In this document: positions 49,993 to 63,753 of the stretch, piece by piece
Numbering within the stretch: position 1 is the first letter of the stretch
Layout of the letters: each line of letters begins with the position of its first letter
Source of the DNA: Colletes latitarsis
Taxonomy: Eukaryota > Arthropoda > Insecta > Hymenoptera > Colletidae
Direction of reading: 5' to 3'
DNA length: 64,000 nt
Assembly: GCF_051014445.1 (NCBI RefSeq)
Contig: NC_135141.1
Location: 28,791,422-28,855,421 of the forward strand
Notes under the pieces: generated by a model
Told to the model about the DNA's origin: nothing
The model's database searches: none
What the model saw: the letters and a program-made list of their open reading frames with translations, nothing else
Position numbers and translations under genes: made by a program

Positions 49993-50097
49993 AAACATTG
50001 ACAGTGATATAGTACAAACTGTCTTTGCTTGTTCTTGGTTGTTAGAAGATAGTAAGATCGACAGGAAACAGATAATACTATATCACTGTCAGTGTTT
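49993..50097. ncRNA. Compact near-perfect hairpin, candidate pre-miRNA or tiny MITE
   Basis: The left arm AAACATTGACAGTGATATAG (49993 onward) pairs with the right arm ending CTATATCACTGTCAGTGTTT (50097). That is about 22 bp of stem with one G-T or mismatch position, then a weaker extension sharing an ACTGT/ACAG pairing, and a ~40-nt loop. The total of 105 nt fits an animal pre-miRNA, but a foldback transposon remnant would look the same. No known miRNA seed is claimed. Confidence 0.45.
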
Positions 50098-50420
50098 CCC
50101 ATGTTCTGGTGTAAGTAGAATTAGTAAGTAATGCACAGACGAGCATCTCACTCAACAGTACGCGTGATCCACGAATATTCAAAATCTATTTCCTCGTAAA
50201 TAAGGTCCTCGAATAGAGAAATTTTACACCATGTCTTTTATTATCAACGAGAAATAAACAATATGATTGGTCAAAAGTCTACTCTTTGCGAAGAGATAAT
50301 TGGTACGATTTATCATTTCCGATTCAACTTCAAGCACAATGCCCTTTCGACTATCAACACACAATATTTATTCGTACCTATAAATCACGAACAAACTTCG
50401 CATTCTTTCCTTATTTTTAA

Positions 50421-50461
50421 TTTTTATCTGCTGATTTTACACAGAGTGATTCTATTAATTG
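50421..50461 (+). repeat. Left copy of direct repeat flanking a dispersed element
   Basis: TTTTTATCTGCTG followed by GATTCTATTAATTG (50448-50461) recurs as 51685-51729 on the far side of the element at 50492-51680. The two copies are similar but not identical, with the right copy carrying a longer spacer. Confidence 0.7.
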
Positions 50462-50491
50462 AACTATTGACACACACATTTATTCGTACCT

Positions 50492-51680
50492 CTACAGGGT
50501 GTTCGGTCACCCCTGGGAAAAGTTTTAATGGGAGATTCTAGAAAAATAAGATGAAAATCAAGAATATCAATTTGTATTAAAAAATACGAAACGTACGAAT
50601 GTCGATCACTGTATCCATTTATATCTCAAGAATAGCTTATCGAGAAATCAAGAAGACTGGTACAGTAGTGTTCGGATTATCCGGCACCCGGTTATCCGAA
50701 TAACTATAATAGAAGGTGGGAAAATTTTTCGACGAAAAAAAAAATTTCAAATCGTTCTGAAAAAATTATTTTCGACTACGGGAGTTAATTACAATCATTT
50801 TTTATGAATACACATACCCCTGAAATCCTACTCACATTCGAGAAAAAAATTCGAGAAGGTCTGAAATTTTTTGAGAAAATTAAAAAATTTCAAATCGTTC
50901 TGGAAAAATTATTTTCAGTTGCAGGGGCCAAGTACAATCATTTTTGGTCACTATACATACCCTCGAAATCCTACGCAGTTTCGAGAAAAAAATTCCTTAC
51001 CGAAAATCTAATTTAAATGGATCCCCGAAATTTCATGCGAATCTTTAAAACGTCATAACTCCTGAACGGATTGTACGATTTTAATGTTTGAAAAAGCAAA
51101 CTACGCATATTTTAGTGGAGAATATGTACAAATCGCAAAAATATTCGAAAAGTTGCTCCTTGACCCCGTAAAATGCGAAAAACCCCATAAAAGTGGTCCA
51201 ATTTTCAAACGGCCATAATTCCTACAATAGTGAATATATTTTAATGAAACTTTTTTCTGAAGTAGAGCTCACGGATACCTACAAAACGCGCCAACCAAAT
51301 TTATAAAAAATGAAAAACTAATTTTTAAGAAAAATCGACAGGGGGTAGGTGCCTAAATTTTTCGACGAAAAAAAAAAAATTTCAAATCGTTCTGAAAAAA
51401 TTATTTTCGACTACGGGAGTTAATTACAATCATTTTTTATGAATACACATACCCCTGAAATCCTACTCACATTCGAGAAAAAAATTAGAGAAGGTCTGAA
51501 ATTTTTCGAGAAAATTAAAAAATTTCAAATCGTTCTGGAAAAATTATTTTTAGTTGCAGGGGTCAATCGCAATGATTTTTGGTGAATAGACATAACCCCG
51601 ATATTCTACGCATTTCGGAGAAAAAAAATCAGTAAGGTGGACATATTTTTCGGCGAAATTAAAAAATTTCTTTTAATTTT
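50492..51680 (+). mobile_element. Dispersed element copy with 143-bp units and unique module
   Basis: It begins with the family's end motif ACAGGGTGTTCGGTCACC, then GGGAGATTCTAGAA and CAAGAATATCAATTTGT. It carries 143-type units (CGAG landmarks at 50839, 50982 and 51474), the same unique module as the copy at 35605-35900 (here about 51000-51290), and then more units. A half pogo-like MITE (from 50661) sits inside it. There is no transposase-like frame. Confidence 0.75.
50661..50715 (+). mobile_element. Half of a pogo/Tigger-like MITE
   Basis: TACAGTAGTGTTCGGATTAT followed by CCGGCACCCGGTTATCCGAA has the TA-CAGTAG end and the 'ggattatccg' block of pogo-type termini. No matching right end follows, so only one end is left. 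Confidence 0.5.
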
Positions 51681-51879
51681 TTATTTTTATCTGCTGTTTA
51701 TATTCTGTATACAGCGATTCTATTAATTGGGACAGGTTGTAGCTCCGTTCCAAGACGGAAGAAATTCGCAAGGGAGAAATACTCGCATCGATTGCCGAAT
51801 AAATAATGGTTACACGCGCTGTTAAACAGGCAGCAACTCTTTTTTATCGTCGGACTCTATACCGCGGAGCAGATTCGAA

Positions 51880-52460
51880 GTATCCTCCGTGATCAATACT
51901 CTTCGAGCGCGCCTTTACGCGTTTAAAGGGCGACGTCGAAGGTATCGACGAATAGTTCGATCATCGTCGAACCGTCCCCCCCAGTAATTCCGTCGACTAG
52001 TTTCCCTCACGGCGCGCCCGGTGTTTCCTACGATTTATAACGACAGCTCACGGTATTCATAAACGGAGGGAGACGTGCTCGTGCACCGCTCCCGTGTCCG
52101 TTGTTTCACGAGGCCTCGTTGATATACGCGCGTACGTACCAGAGGAACGTAATATAATGGTTGCCAGATTGGCCGGGACTTAACGACGCCATTACGTATT
52201 CGATGACAGGGTGCTAAAAGCGAATCTTGGTCGGGACGACGACGCCCCGTAGTCGGAATTCTCTCGTCGTTCCTCATGAATGTCAAACGACGAGTTCGTC
52301 GAAAAGGCGACGATTATCGCGCAACGACATCCGGATAGGGGGGCCGCGATTACCATTTACTTTTCTTATTGCATTTCATCGGAAGTGCCCTATCGCGAAT
52401 GACGGAGTTTCGTACGCGTAAGCGGTGCACAGCGTTTTTCGATGGAACGATTATTCATAT
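51880..52460. promoter_or_regulatory. CpG-rich patch, function unknown
   Basis: Dense CpG and low AT relative to flanks, with frames open on both strands (52035-52286 minus, 52227-52421 plus) that look like composition artefacts. It could be an internal promoter or enhancer in the receptor intron; no core promoter elements were established. Confidence 0.3.
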
Positions 52461-54242
52461 TCCTGCGTATTCAAAGCGTTCCTCTGCAGTCGAGATACAT
52501 ATTTGAACAGTGGGCCCGCGACACGGCCATTATTGCGCCGCTGAATACGCGGTATTGAATTCGCGGTTAATATCGAATCGTCCACGTGTGGTGAGAGCCT
52601 GGGAGAGAAACTGGGTCGAACGACAGCTTTTTTTGAGAATGCCATACGCTCCAGAAGGTATCTATCGTGAACGATAAATTCCTAGAATCGGTTATGTTCG
52701 TTTCTCTCTGTATAATGTATATTAATAAATACTTAGTGGACTAGCCAAACCCCGTCTTTTAGACACTGGAACATTCAATGGTCGAGTACTTGCGAGAAAG
52801 GTTGAGCGTAGCCCTCTGCCGGCGGGCACAGGAAGCTTCGCCCCCATATTTAACACTAGATTTACGGGAATCCGTCTGTTCTATCAGTTTCAGTTTATTA
52901 ACAGTTTACCATGAATTTAATCGGTATAATTACGGGAATATACATACTAATTAAAAGAAATATCGTATTTGAATGTAACCGTAAACACGAGGAGTTTAAA
53001 TGAAAATATAGTGTAAATATACTGGGGGAAACCGTACGATTTCGATGGAATTTTTAATCACCACCAAAAAGATATTAATCGAATGTTGAAATATTAATCT
53101 TCAACAAGAAATCACTGCGTAGTATTATTACCTTCCACGAGTTATTTCTCCGGTCTTTTCCCTGGCAATGATTGTCAGAGTATATTGCGTCGAGTGTGAA
53201 TCAGGATACGCGCGCAGCTCGAAAGCTTCCTCGCGATTTTAAAAGAAAATCTTGGAAATGATAAACTGGTACCGAGCAACGGATCACGTGAAGGGTATTC
53301 CAGAGGGTGCTGCGGAAGAATTAATTTCGAAATTGAAACGAAACGAGCCGAGTTCCCGTAGCATTATGCTTTTAATGAAAATTAAACGAGAGGAATTAAG
53401 CGGAGCGCGGTTGTTTCGATACCTCGTTACATTTTTCGTCGGAAGATTTCCGTGTTTCAAGCCCTTTCTGAGCACTTAAGCATTTACGGCACGGAAGCAT
53501 TATAAAGCTTTTTTTTTTATACGATATTTTTTTAATTTTATAAAAAAACAAACACAATGAAAAATAGATACAGTCGATACGAAACGGGCACAAAAATTCG
53601 ACGGGAAATTTCATTAGAGTGGAACTGGAATGTCTGTTTTCAGATGTTCACGATTGAAAATATCCCCGTTGCTGTTTTTCACGGGCAGAGACGAAGTTTG
53701 TACACTCGCAACAGTCGTGGAAGCGTGGGAAATGACGCTGCGGTGGGGTTTCGAGAACTCGGACCATTTTGATCATATTAGAGTTAATAACTTTACGCGT
53801 CGGTGAGAGTAATTAGATTCGTGGGTTATCATGAATAGCTTCCGGAAAGTTTAACCGCACGAGTGAGACCGTCGGTGTGCCAATCTCGAAATTTACATAG
53901 GACGAAAAGGTTACTTTATCGGCTCCAATCTGATGGGAAAGCTCACTTTCGAAATCCTTCGAAACCCGACGCTAAGAACAGCTACAGGTTTTCAAACGCG
54001 CTACGAACTTGTCTCTGGCATTATAAACCGTTTGTAATACTCAGAAATCCAATAGAAACAAATAAGAATAATATGTATAACGAGTGCATAATTCTATAAA
54101 GATCGACTTTAAAATACCGTAATGCATACACAAGATGTGATGATTAAGTTTCGAAAACAATCGAGAATAGTCTAACCACTGAATACTTCGAAAATTAAGC
54201 AGATACGAATCTATCGTCTTCAAAGAAGTTCTTTACAGACTA

Positions 54243-54259
54243 TACACACACACACACAA
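54243..54259. repeat. (AC)n microsatellite
   Basis: A run of about eight AC dinucleotides. Confidence 0.9.
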
Positions 54260-54643
54260 GTTTTCTAGGATTCGTTGACGATGACATTTCTGGAACCCAC
54301 TTTCTGACATTTGGTTTAATACCGCGTCACAATTCCTTCACGTTTCACAGATTGAAAATGAGTTTTCTTAGTCCTTCCTTCTATTCGAGGGAATGCAAAG
54401 AAGTTACAAGCTGACGCATGAAAGTTGAAATTGATCGATTCTGAAATTAAAATCTCTTTCGTTGGAATGGTTGAATGAGACGTAACTGTTTTGTCCAAAG
54501 TTTGATCAACGTTTGGGAGTTTACCACGACAAAAGCCAAAATTTGGTATAAAATTCTTATTAGATTCCGATATGAATAGGAAATATATAACGAAGATGAA
54601 AGGAAAGAATCTTCATTATCCAGGCTTAGAATAGTTTTAAAAA

Positions 54644-55490
54644 CGCGTATTAAAAATAGTTAAACTTTAGACCGGTGCAGTTCCGAAACTACTAGCGTTT
54701 CATTAATTATTAAGCCATTGTTAGAAGCGGCAAAGCCTCCCCTTTAAAATGGCTTTAGGTTTTTATCGATCGGACTTTCCGTTTTCGAGATATCGTAATT
54801 TATGTAAAAAGTAATTTTTAAAATTCCGCTCTCCGCCTTAGAAAAGGCTATTCACGCGTATTAAAAATAGTTAAACTTTAGACGCGTGTAGTTCCGAAAC
54901 TATTAGTGTTTCATTAATTATTAAGCCATTGTTAGAAGCGGCAAAGCCTCCCCTTTGAAATGGCTTTTGGTTTTTGTCGATCGGACTTTCCGTTTTCGAG
55001 ATACCGTAATTTATGTAAAAAGTAATTTTTAAAATTCCGCTCTCCGCCTTAGAAAAGGCTATTAACGCGTCTTAAAAATAGTTAAACTTTAGACGCGTGC
55101 AGTTTCGAAACTATTAGTGTTTTATTAATTATTGAGGGCTTGTTAGAAGCGGCAAACCTGCCCCTTTAAAGTGGTTTTTGAATTTTGTCGATCGGACTTT
55201 CCGTTTCGGAGATATCGTAATTTATGTAAAAAGTAATTTTTAAAATTCGACTGTCTCACTGCCCAGCTCGCGTAGAATAGCCTATTCACGCGTATTAAAA
55301 ATAGTTAAACTTTCGACGCGTGCAGTTCCGAAACTATTAGTGTTTTATTAATTATTGAGGGCTTGTTAGAAGCGGCAAACCTTCCCCTTTAAAGTGGTTT
55401 TTGAATTTTGTCGATCGGACTTTCCGTTTCGGAGATATCGTAATTTATGTAAATGGTAATTTTTTTAATTCGACTATCTCTGTCTTCGTC
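54644..55490 (+). repeat. 211-bp tandem repeat, four copies
   Basis: The landmark CGCGTATTAAAAATAGTTAA starts at 54644, 54855, 55066 (variant) and 55289, so the spacing is 211, 211 and 223 bp. Each unit includes 'ccgaaactattagtg', 'ttagaagcggcaaa', 'tcgatcggactttccgtt' and 'atcgtaatttatgtaaa'. The last two copies share extra changes (TTGAGGGCTTG instead of TTAAGCCATTG), so the array grew in at least two steps. Confidence 0.93.
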
Positions 55491-58400
55491 TAGCGGAGTC
55501 GGACCTCCTTGTCGCACGTGCATGGTGCTGACCTACCTCGCGTACGTGACTGGCGTGACCCAGTTCCGTAGTATTTCCAAGAATGTACTACGCACTGTTT
55601 ACTATCGATGCGCGCGCTAGATGAATGAACTCGCGCGAGCGCAACAAAAACGTAAACAAACCCTATCTCCGAAACTAGCCACCGTATCGACTTGAAACTA
55701 AAAACGCTATATCTCCGGAACTAATAAAGCTATCGGCTCGTACAAACGCTCATTTTAAAGGGCATTTCATCCTCTATCCTATGACTATACCAACTACTAT
55801 ATTCTATGCTGTCTTCTATGTTTAATTTGACATTTACTTTGACGCTATACACCCAGTTAAGTTTCAGCAGTTCCTATCGATTATACGACTGAAAATTTAA
55901 AAATTTCCATGCAGTTTGTAAATTTTCTGTACGAAGTTAAAGTACTAAGTGTGCATGTTTATAGTAGAAGTATCGAATACTTTTGTATAGATTTTTAAAA
56001 TGCTTGCTTTAAAAAACAATATGCGAGATAAAAAAGATATATCTTAGGAATAAATTTCAAAACACAATTTTCTATGGATATAATGAAGAAATTGGAAATA
56101 CGTTGCCTCGTGCTCCAAGAGTAAGAAAATTACTTCGTAAGAAATTGTAACGAACAAGCATTAGCAGTGGATCAGAATTTTTCAAATTCTGATGTTCCGC
56201 ACGAGCGTCGAGCGCATTTCTGTCGCATCGATTTTCGATTTAATGTTCGCAACAGGACATAAATCCAATTACGATCATCGACCTGCGCGAGCCTCGCCTA
56301 ACATATCGAGACCTTTACAAGACGCGTTAGAATTCAATTTCTGTCTCCCCAGCTGTTGCACGGCTGTTACCATAATTGACGTCGTCCTCGCGAATGCAAA
56401 ACATTTTTACGGAGTGATCTGTATCGACGTTCGTGCTACTTCGTATCGCACAGACTTTGGTAATTCTCTATCGAGGAATCTCAGCAGTTTTCCATTTCGT
56501 ATCGACGAGACGTGAAACGTATAAGATAAAAATAGAATATTAAAATTTCGAGGACTAAAATTACCTTTACGGTTTGGCTTATATTATGCTCGGTGAAATG
56601 TGGAAATTCGTTGCGCTTGATCCGCAAAAATATGCTACTCGAATTGCGTTTCCCTTTGACGAACGAATCCAATGAAATATTCTCCGTTCGAGTACGGTCG
56701 AAACAACGATTGCAACGAAGATTTATTGCGTTTGCTGAAAAGTGGGTCCATTTGAGAATTTCTTCGTTTAAGATTACGCGCGATCCTTCGCGACATGGTC
56801 CAATAGAGAAAGGCTTTCAGATTGCAACGAATCGTCGGGACGAATTTGTCGCAATAAAAGACGAAGTCGCTGAACGTACGTGGAAATGGGATTTTTACGA
56901 CTGCCTTCGTCCTTCTAGTTTTGGAACGATAGTGGATTTACAAAAGTAAAATAGTGGAGGCTGCGTGTTGTGACTCGAAGATACCCACGATTTTGCAATC
57001 TTTGCGATAAGCTCCCGCTGCTTTCGAGCTTAGTCTAAGTTTTTAAAGTAATTTAATTTCCCAGGAAACTCTGAGGTAGTTCGAAGAACGTTTTAGAATA
57101 TAAAATCGAGCGTCGAGAAAACATATTCGAGTAAAAATGAGTTTTCGTTGTCTCTTTCGCAGTGTTTGCAATCATCGAACCGTAATAATGTTTATCAGAA
57201 TCGCGCAAAGGGAATTAAAAATAATTTGTAAACAAAGAAATGCTTATCGGTTGAGCGTTTCAGGGTTAATTATCTTTCAATTGTTTTACGCAACGATTGT
57301 CGCGATAAAGGCGAGTGGAGGCAAGTTTTTGTCAAAATAACGGACGAATAATCGTATTTAAGTAGGAACAAAACGTGTAATATTCTCCGTTAAATGGATT
57401 CGCTTTCTGCGAACGGAAATAATGATTTAGCTGTTGCCTGAAATCTTCTTCTGCGCAAATATATCGGATAAAGAAAGAAAGGCCAAAATTAATTCGGTAA
57501 TTGGATTAATATTTATTAAAGTGTACGATGATTTCCGCGAGACTATTTAACGCAAGAAATATTTTCGTATTTCTTTGTTTAGAGAGGAGAGATTTTATGC
57601 AATACAAAATAAATTCCCTGTCCCTGGGAATAAAATTCATAATATTCTCTGCTTGTGCAGTAAGTTTACTGAAAAGGGTTAGACGTAGGTCAACAACTTT
57701 TCCTCGGTGGGAACAGAACTGAATCCGTGCACCTAGTCGTCGTGAAACGTCGTGAAACTTTTACGGCTGCTGTTATGCGCAAAACGTGAGAAAATCAAAG
57801 TTTATTAAAGAACGGAAAACAAAAGGTTGTGTATTCTAGTGAAAAGCGCGCGTGCATGGAATAAGCGACTTTACGCTTATATATAACGATAACTTTGTTT
57901 TCTACCTCATTTATTCCGTAAGTAATTAACACGTAAACCAGTATTATTTACAAACTTCATTCTACGTTCAGAATTTGTAATTTTCGTGGCTCAATCGCTT
58001 ACTGTATTATTAAATTCTTATTTCTTTTTTCTCTTTCTTCGATATTAACACTGACACAGACAGTAACAATATTAAAATATTTGTAATCGAAAGAAATAAT
58101 TCTCATTTTTTTTTTTCGACATTTCGTATACACTAACAGTATAATACCGAAAACGATAATAGTATTCTACCCTGTTTGCATGCACAAACATACGTTTTCA
58201 TGCATAAAGTAACCCCGAAAGCTAAAATATGCAACCGCATGAAAAACAAAACGAGCATCGATGCTGTTGAAATACACGGATATACGTTTTTTTTTTTAAT
58301 AAACTAAACTCGTGCAATATGTTAACACGATATAAAGAGAAAATTTAATGAAAAGGTGCAACGTTGAATCGTCGAATGAAAGTTTGAAGTTCCAAGCAAT

Positions 58401-61400
58401 GTTTTCGTTAAAGTATCTTGATTTTTGTAAAAGCTAACGAACTGTATATTATCGATTGTATATTCGATAATTTTCCTATTGCACTCAAAACACAGTCTGT
58501 GCAAACGCTGACCTATAGGATTATTTTAACAGCACTTACGCTTTATCGCGAATATTGTCGATATTTCCCACAAGTTTAATCCAAAATATAAAAATTGAAA
58601 TATGTTTGGAAGCATATAAGTACACTATTACGCGTATACCGTAACAACAACGTGTCTAATCCTCGGCAGTATTGATTATGGTCTGGTTCTGTCTTGCTAT
58701 ACTTTCTACGAGACCGTCGTATCCGGCATATTTTATGCGTGAATGATTTCACCGTAAAAACATGTTTTTCTCGAAGCTTTTGCTTCGTGAAGTCTCACGC
58801 TAAGAGAGGTGGTCATTTTAACGAAGAGCAAAGCAATTTTCCTCATCCTTTTCGAGCATTCGATTCGTTCATTCACGGTCAAACTTTTTTACGAAAAGAA
58901 ACGGATTTTCGTGCAATAGTAATTTAAAAAATTCTCCGTCTGTAGATCCAGAACTGTCGTGCACTTTAGTATGAAAAATTCAGAGCATCGAATCGATACT
59001 CCCTTGATTGCGAAAATAATTAACACTAGGTTTACAATTTGACGCATTCAGATTCTAAACTTAACGTTATAGGACTCATAAATATTATTTGTTAACAATT
59101 TATGTTGAATTGAATTGATGTATCCTCTAATTAAAAGAAAAACTGCATTTTAATGCAACTGTCAACGTAGCGAATTATAATCACTTGCAAACATAATTAC
59201 AAATATATTATACAATTTTTATTCGTTCGTCGAGACTTGCAAAACGGTCGTTGAAGCAAAAACAAGCTCACGATTATACAAAATGATGCCCAATGGGGCG
59301 TTCGGTGGTTAAGTGGCCAAGGATTAAAAGGAATTATCGAACGAGGGGGGGGAAAAAAACGAACGATCCAAGGATTATTTAGTTACGAAATACCGTAATC
59401 GTCGATAGTCTCGATCGGCTAGTAATGGGTTTAATTGGGTTTGTACGTAGATCGAGAAGGGGTTGGTCTAGCGACGACGACGTCGCTCGAGGACGCTCGA
59501 GAACCACTAAAGGACATTTTAGAGGCACTCGGGCATAGAAAGAGCCACTCAAATGCCGTTTCCGGTTAAATTAATTAAGGCGCTATGCTTTCGCGGGGCT
59601 TAACGAAATCATCTGCTCGGAACACTCGCGGAAAAGTGTGGTCGAAATGCTTCGAAATACGTAATAATGTTTCGACGTCGATTAACCTCGTTAACTTACG
59701 ATAGCATTTTACCTTTTTTAGCCATTGGAATCACGTCAATCCATAGAGTATTTTATATTTTTTTCAAAAGGCTGAATCGACAGTCGGGAACCGGGTCGCT
59801 TCTGACCCACATTTTGAACGAACTGTATCGGTTTCCTATCGTGAAATACACGAATTTGTATAAAAGTCAGCAGATGATCGTTAAAGAAAATGGAAATACA
59901 TCGATGATTAACGTTTCGTTTCACCTTTTTTTTTTTAAAAAAAAGGAAAATATTCTCGCATTATTTACAAACGATGAAATATGTTTTCATCGAACGTTCG
60001 ATGAATTCGAATAAACACCGACAGCGACGGATAAACAGTTGAGATTTAAATTGATCGAAGGTTAAATACAAGTTAACGATTGGGTGAATTCGACAGTGTA
60101 TTTGACGAGTGGTCGAGCATCGAATTACGTTAAAATAAAATTGTACGTTAAACGTGCATTCGTTTCATCCTGTCGTGTTGCAATTTATACGATGAGTGAT
60201 TCATTATTGTTTTTATTTTACAACCTAGAAGAAAGGAAAGTATCGCGATCGAGATAGACGTTGAACAATTTTCTATTATTTTGCTCTTTAATTTTGATAT
60301 ATTTGGAGGAGCTGTGAAATTTGGTAAAAGGAAGATTGTAGCTTAAATTCACAGCTTTAGTTAGCTGTAAGAGGATTTATTTAGTTCTGCGGGAATGTGT
60401 ATACCTGTGAGGGATCAGCGACAATGTGCACTAATGAAAAGGTCGGTTGAAAATACACCGTGGTACCTAAAACGAGAGAAAACTGGTCCACAAAGCCAAA
60501 ATATAAAATTTGTAGTTACAGCTTTAGGGGTATATTGAATTACGAGATAACCTTTCAAAGTCGTTGAAATATATTTCTGGCAACACGTTATTAATATTCT
60601 AGTTGGATTTCGTGGAATATTAAATGAATTTCTAAATAAATTAAAGAGGAGTAACGCTTTTCAGAAAATTGTGCGAATGTCGGAGAAAGCTATGGCTCGA
60701 AAGAAATTAATTTAAATAATTCCTGATGTTTGAATTTATTAAGCAATGTCGTATCTCTCTATGTAACATATATATCCGTTGATACACTGAAATATTTGGC
60801 AACATTTTACAGTCGTAACACGAATGAAAGCAAACAATTTATTAAACCACTATTTCGTCGTTACGAGGTTGAAGAGTAGCAACTCGTAAATAAATAAATA
60901 TTTGTCAACGTTTCAATTATACATTTGCTATATCACAGGGCCATGAATAAATGCAAACAATTTATAAATCTCCCTTTTCGTGGCCAAAATCCAACAAATT
61001 TCCGACTCGTAAATATACACATACATATCCCGTAACACTTTTTTTAAGGAAGTATTCTTTGTAATAAAAATTTATAGTAATCTATAGCTCGAATTCAAGA
61101 ATACCGTGACTTCCTTTGCAATTTTTCACTCTATTCTAACTGAAACGAAAATGCTAAAAATTCAGTGTGAGAATTTCATTATGAAAAATTTATATTTTTA
61201 AATCGAAGTTGGGGAGGAACCATCTTCATAAAGGCGATAGTTACTGTAAAATGATTAACGTTCGAGTAGTGTATTTTGTTTTTCCGTTCAAACGGGATTA
61301 GATTTTAACGGGAATATCATGTGTAACGAATTATCGTGCCTTTGTGATCGATGGCATTAAAGCGTTAAATTGGGCTAAATGTGCTCGCGATACCGTGTTT

Positions 61401-61819
61401 CATTTGACGTTCGGTAAATTGTACCTGGTTCCCGTTTCCCCGGGCGAAATGTACCTAGATATCAAATATTCCGCGAGTGACAACGATAAACGATAAGGAC
61501 GATCGCATTAAATCGTTCTGAAAAGTGGGTCGAAATGACATTTCCGTTCGCGATATTCTCAGCGCTGAATAATCGGAATAGGGTCCAGAAGCGACTGCTA
61601 CGAAACGTAGTTTATACTGTCGAAGTGTCGTCATAACGTCTCTGATTCAGCATCCTTCAACAACTTTAAAGAAAAGGAACTGTTCAACTCTTGGGCATAA
61701 GTGCAATGAACAAATAAAAGCTTCACGCAAAATTTTCAGAAACGGTTTTAATTTGAAAAAAAACTATCAACTTAATCATATTTTCATATTTTCTTTAATC
61801 ATATTTCACCTTCCTAAAT

Positions 61820-62365
61820 TTTTTTCTCGAAAGTGCGAAGGAATTCGAGGATATGTCTGTACACCAAATATGATTGTAATTGACCCCTGCAACCGAAAAT
61901 AATTTTTTTGGAACGATTTGGAATTTTTGAAAAATTTCATACCTTCTCGAATTTTTTTCTAGAAAATGAGTAGGATTTCGGGGGTATGTCTATTCACCAA
62001 AAATTATTGTAATTGACCCCGGCAACCGAAAATAATTTTTTCACAATGCTTTGAACCTTTCAATTTTCTGGGTTATGATCATATATTATATTTTCAGTAA
62101 TGAATTTTTTTCTCGAAAGTGAGTAGGATTTCGGGGGTATGTTTATCCATTGAAAATGATTGTAATGGACCCCCGCAACTGAAAATAATTTTTACAGAAA
62201 GATTTCAAATTTTTTAATTTTGTCGAAATTATGGAACTATAAACGTTAATAGCTTTTTAACGGAGCCTCAATTAACAAATTAGTATTCTTTATTTTCGTT
62301 TTAGTTTGGTCTCTAGAATCTCCCATTAAAATTTTTCCCAGAGGTGGTCGAACACCCTGTATAAT
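61820..62365 (-). mobile_element. Inverted copy of the 143-bp-unit dispersed element
   Basis: On the minus strand this starts ACAGGGTGTTCGACCACC at 62359-62342, continues GGGAGATTCTAGAGACC and AAGAATACTAATTTGTT, and then enters diverged 143-type units (plus-strand landmark TTCTCGAAAGTG near 61824 and 62110). Units are more degenerate than at 31 kb. Only the left end and part of the array survive. Confidence 0.7.
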
Positions 62366-63753
62366 CTTCGTCGTCCACGTGCATTGCAATATCTTCGTGG
62401 AACGCGCCAAGCCACAATTATTTACCGTTTCACACAAGTGTTCGGTCATCAAGGGGTGGTTGATTATGTCAATATACGTACGCGACAATAATTATCTTCG
62501 TGTAATTGCGCCGCTTATATCGTCCGCTGCAATTTCACGGATGGCATTTCAACGAGAACTGTTAACCGAATTGTTAATTTGTTTGCCGAATTCCGTGCTT
62601 CGATTAGCTTTCGCCGCGTCGTTTCCCTCGCCTTTTCATCCACGTTTCTAAATACCCTCTGCAAACAATTTTACCACAATTCATTAAATTATAATCTGGC
62701 CAAGTATTATAAATATAAATCTAGAATAAACATTTCCACATGGTAAACGAATCGTACGATAAATAACGATTAACATTTTCATTCTGTCGTGGACCTTCTC
62801 AGAGTCTTTTATCGAATTCGCTCCAAAAAATTGCATATTCTTCCGTTATAAATCACAAATTTCAGCATCTAAGGAGCTGAGCATAGTTCTTGCCCGTAGT
62901 TCGAAGATTGCAATACGGTAAATTATTAATTCAATTCGAAGCTGTACAAGTTTCCATGTCCACTTGAGAATTCCAACTATTTGTAAGAGTAACCTCAATG
63001 ATTGCTCGAGAATCTTGTTAGTTGCATCGCGGTGGCAAGTGGAAGGGACAGTCACTTAGCAACGAGTGAAACTGGAGGTGGAAGCAACGATAGTAACAGA
63101 TAATAGGAACCATAAGTGGAGGGGAAAGGGGGGGGGCGTGAACCGCGTAAGTGGGGATTTCTCTCACCGAATTGGTTGCTTCGATCGTTGCATCAATCTC
63201 GATGCTCGTGGAAACCCACGGCCGCGTTCTCTTGCAATTATCGAGGTTCCGCGGTGCCGCGTTATCTTAATTTGTTTTCTTTTTTTCGCGGCGGGAAAAC
63301 GGTTAAAACCGACGCGGACAAAGCGTGGCCGCGATTGAAAAATTTATGGACTAATCCCGGGATCCATTTTCCACCGACGTAAGAATCGCGAATTGGGTTT
63401 TCTCCCCTTCGATTCCGCCGTTGTTAACCGTGCACGATAAATCACCGCAAAAAGATACGTACTTAAAACGCTTCCCAGGTTTGTTCTACGATCGAAGAAA
63501 GAAAGCGTCGAGCGGGGCAAAAATTACGACAAATCGCGTAACCGTTTCTTCTCGTATTTTATCTCCAATTATTTTCATCGTCGTGAACTTGAAACTTAAT
63601 ACAAATTTTAGTTGAGCTACTTTGCGTTTCCTTGATAGGAACAATTTGAAAAATTTAACGTTAATTCGACGTCGAACACATACTTTAATTTAATATACAT
63701 ACGTACTTTTGATACACGTGTTTTGATACACTTTATTCGAGTAGTGCAAGCTG

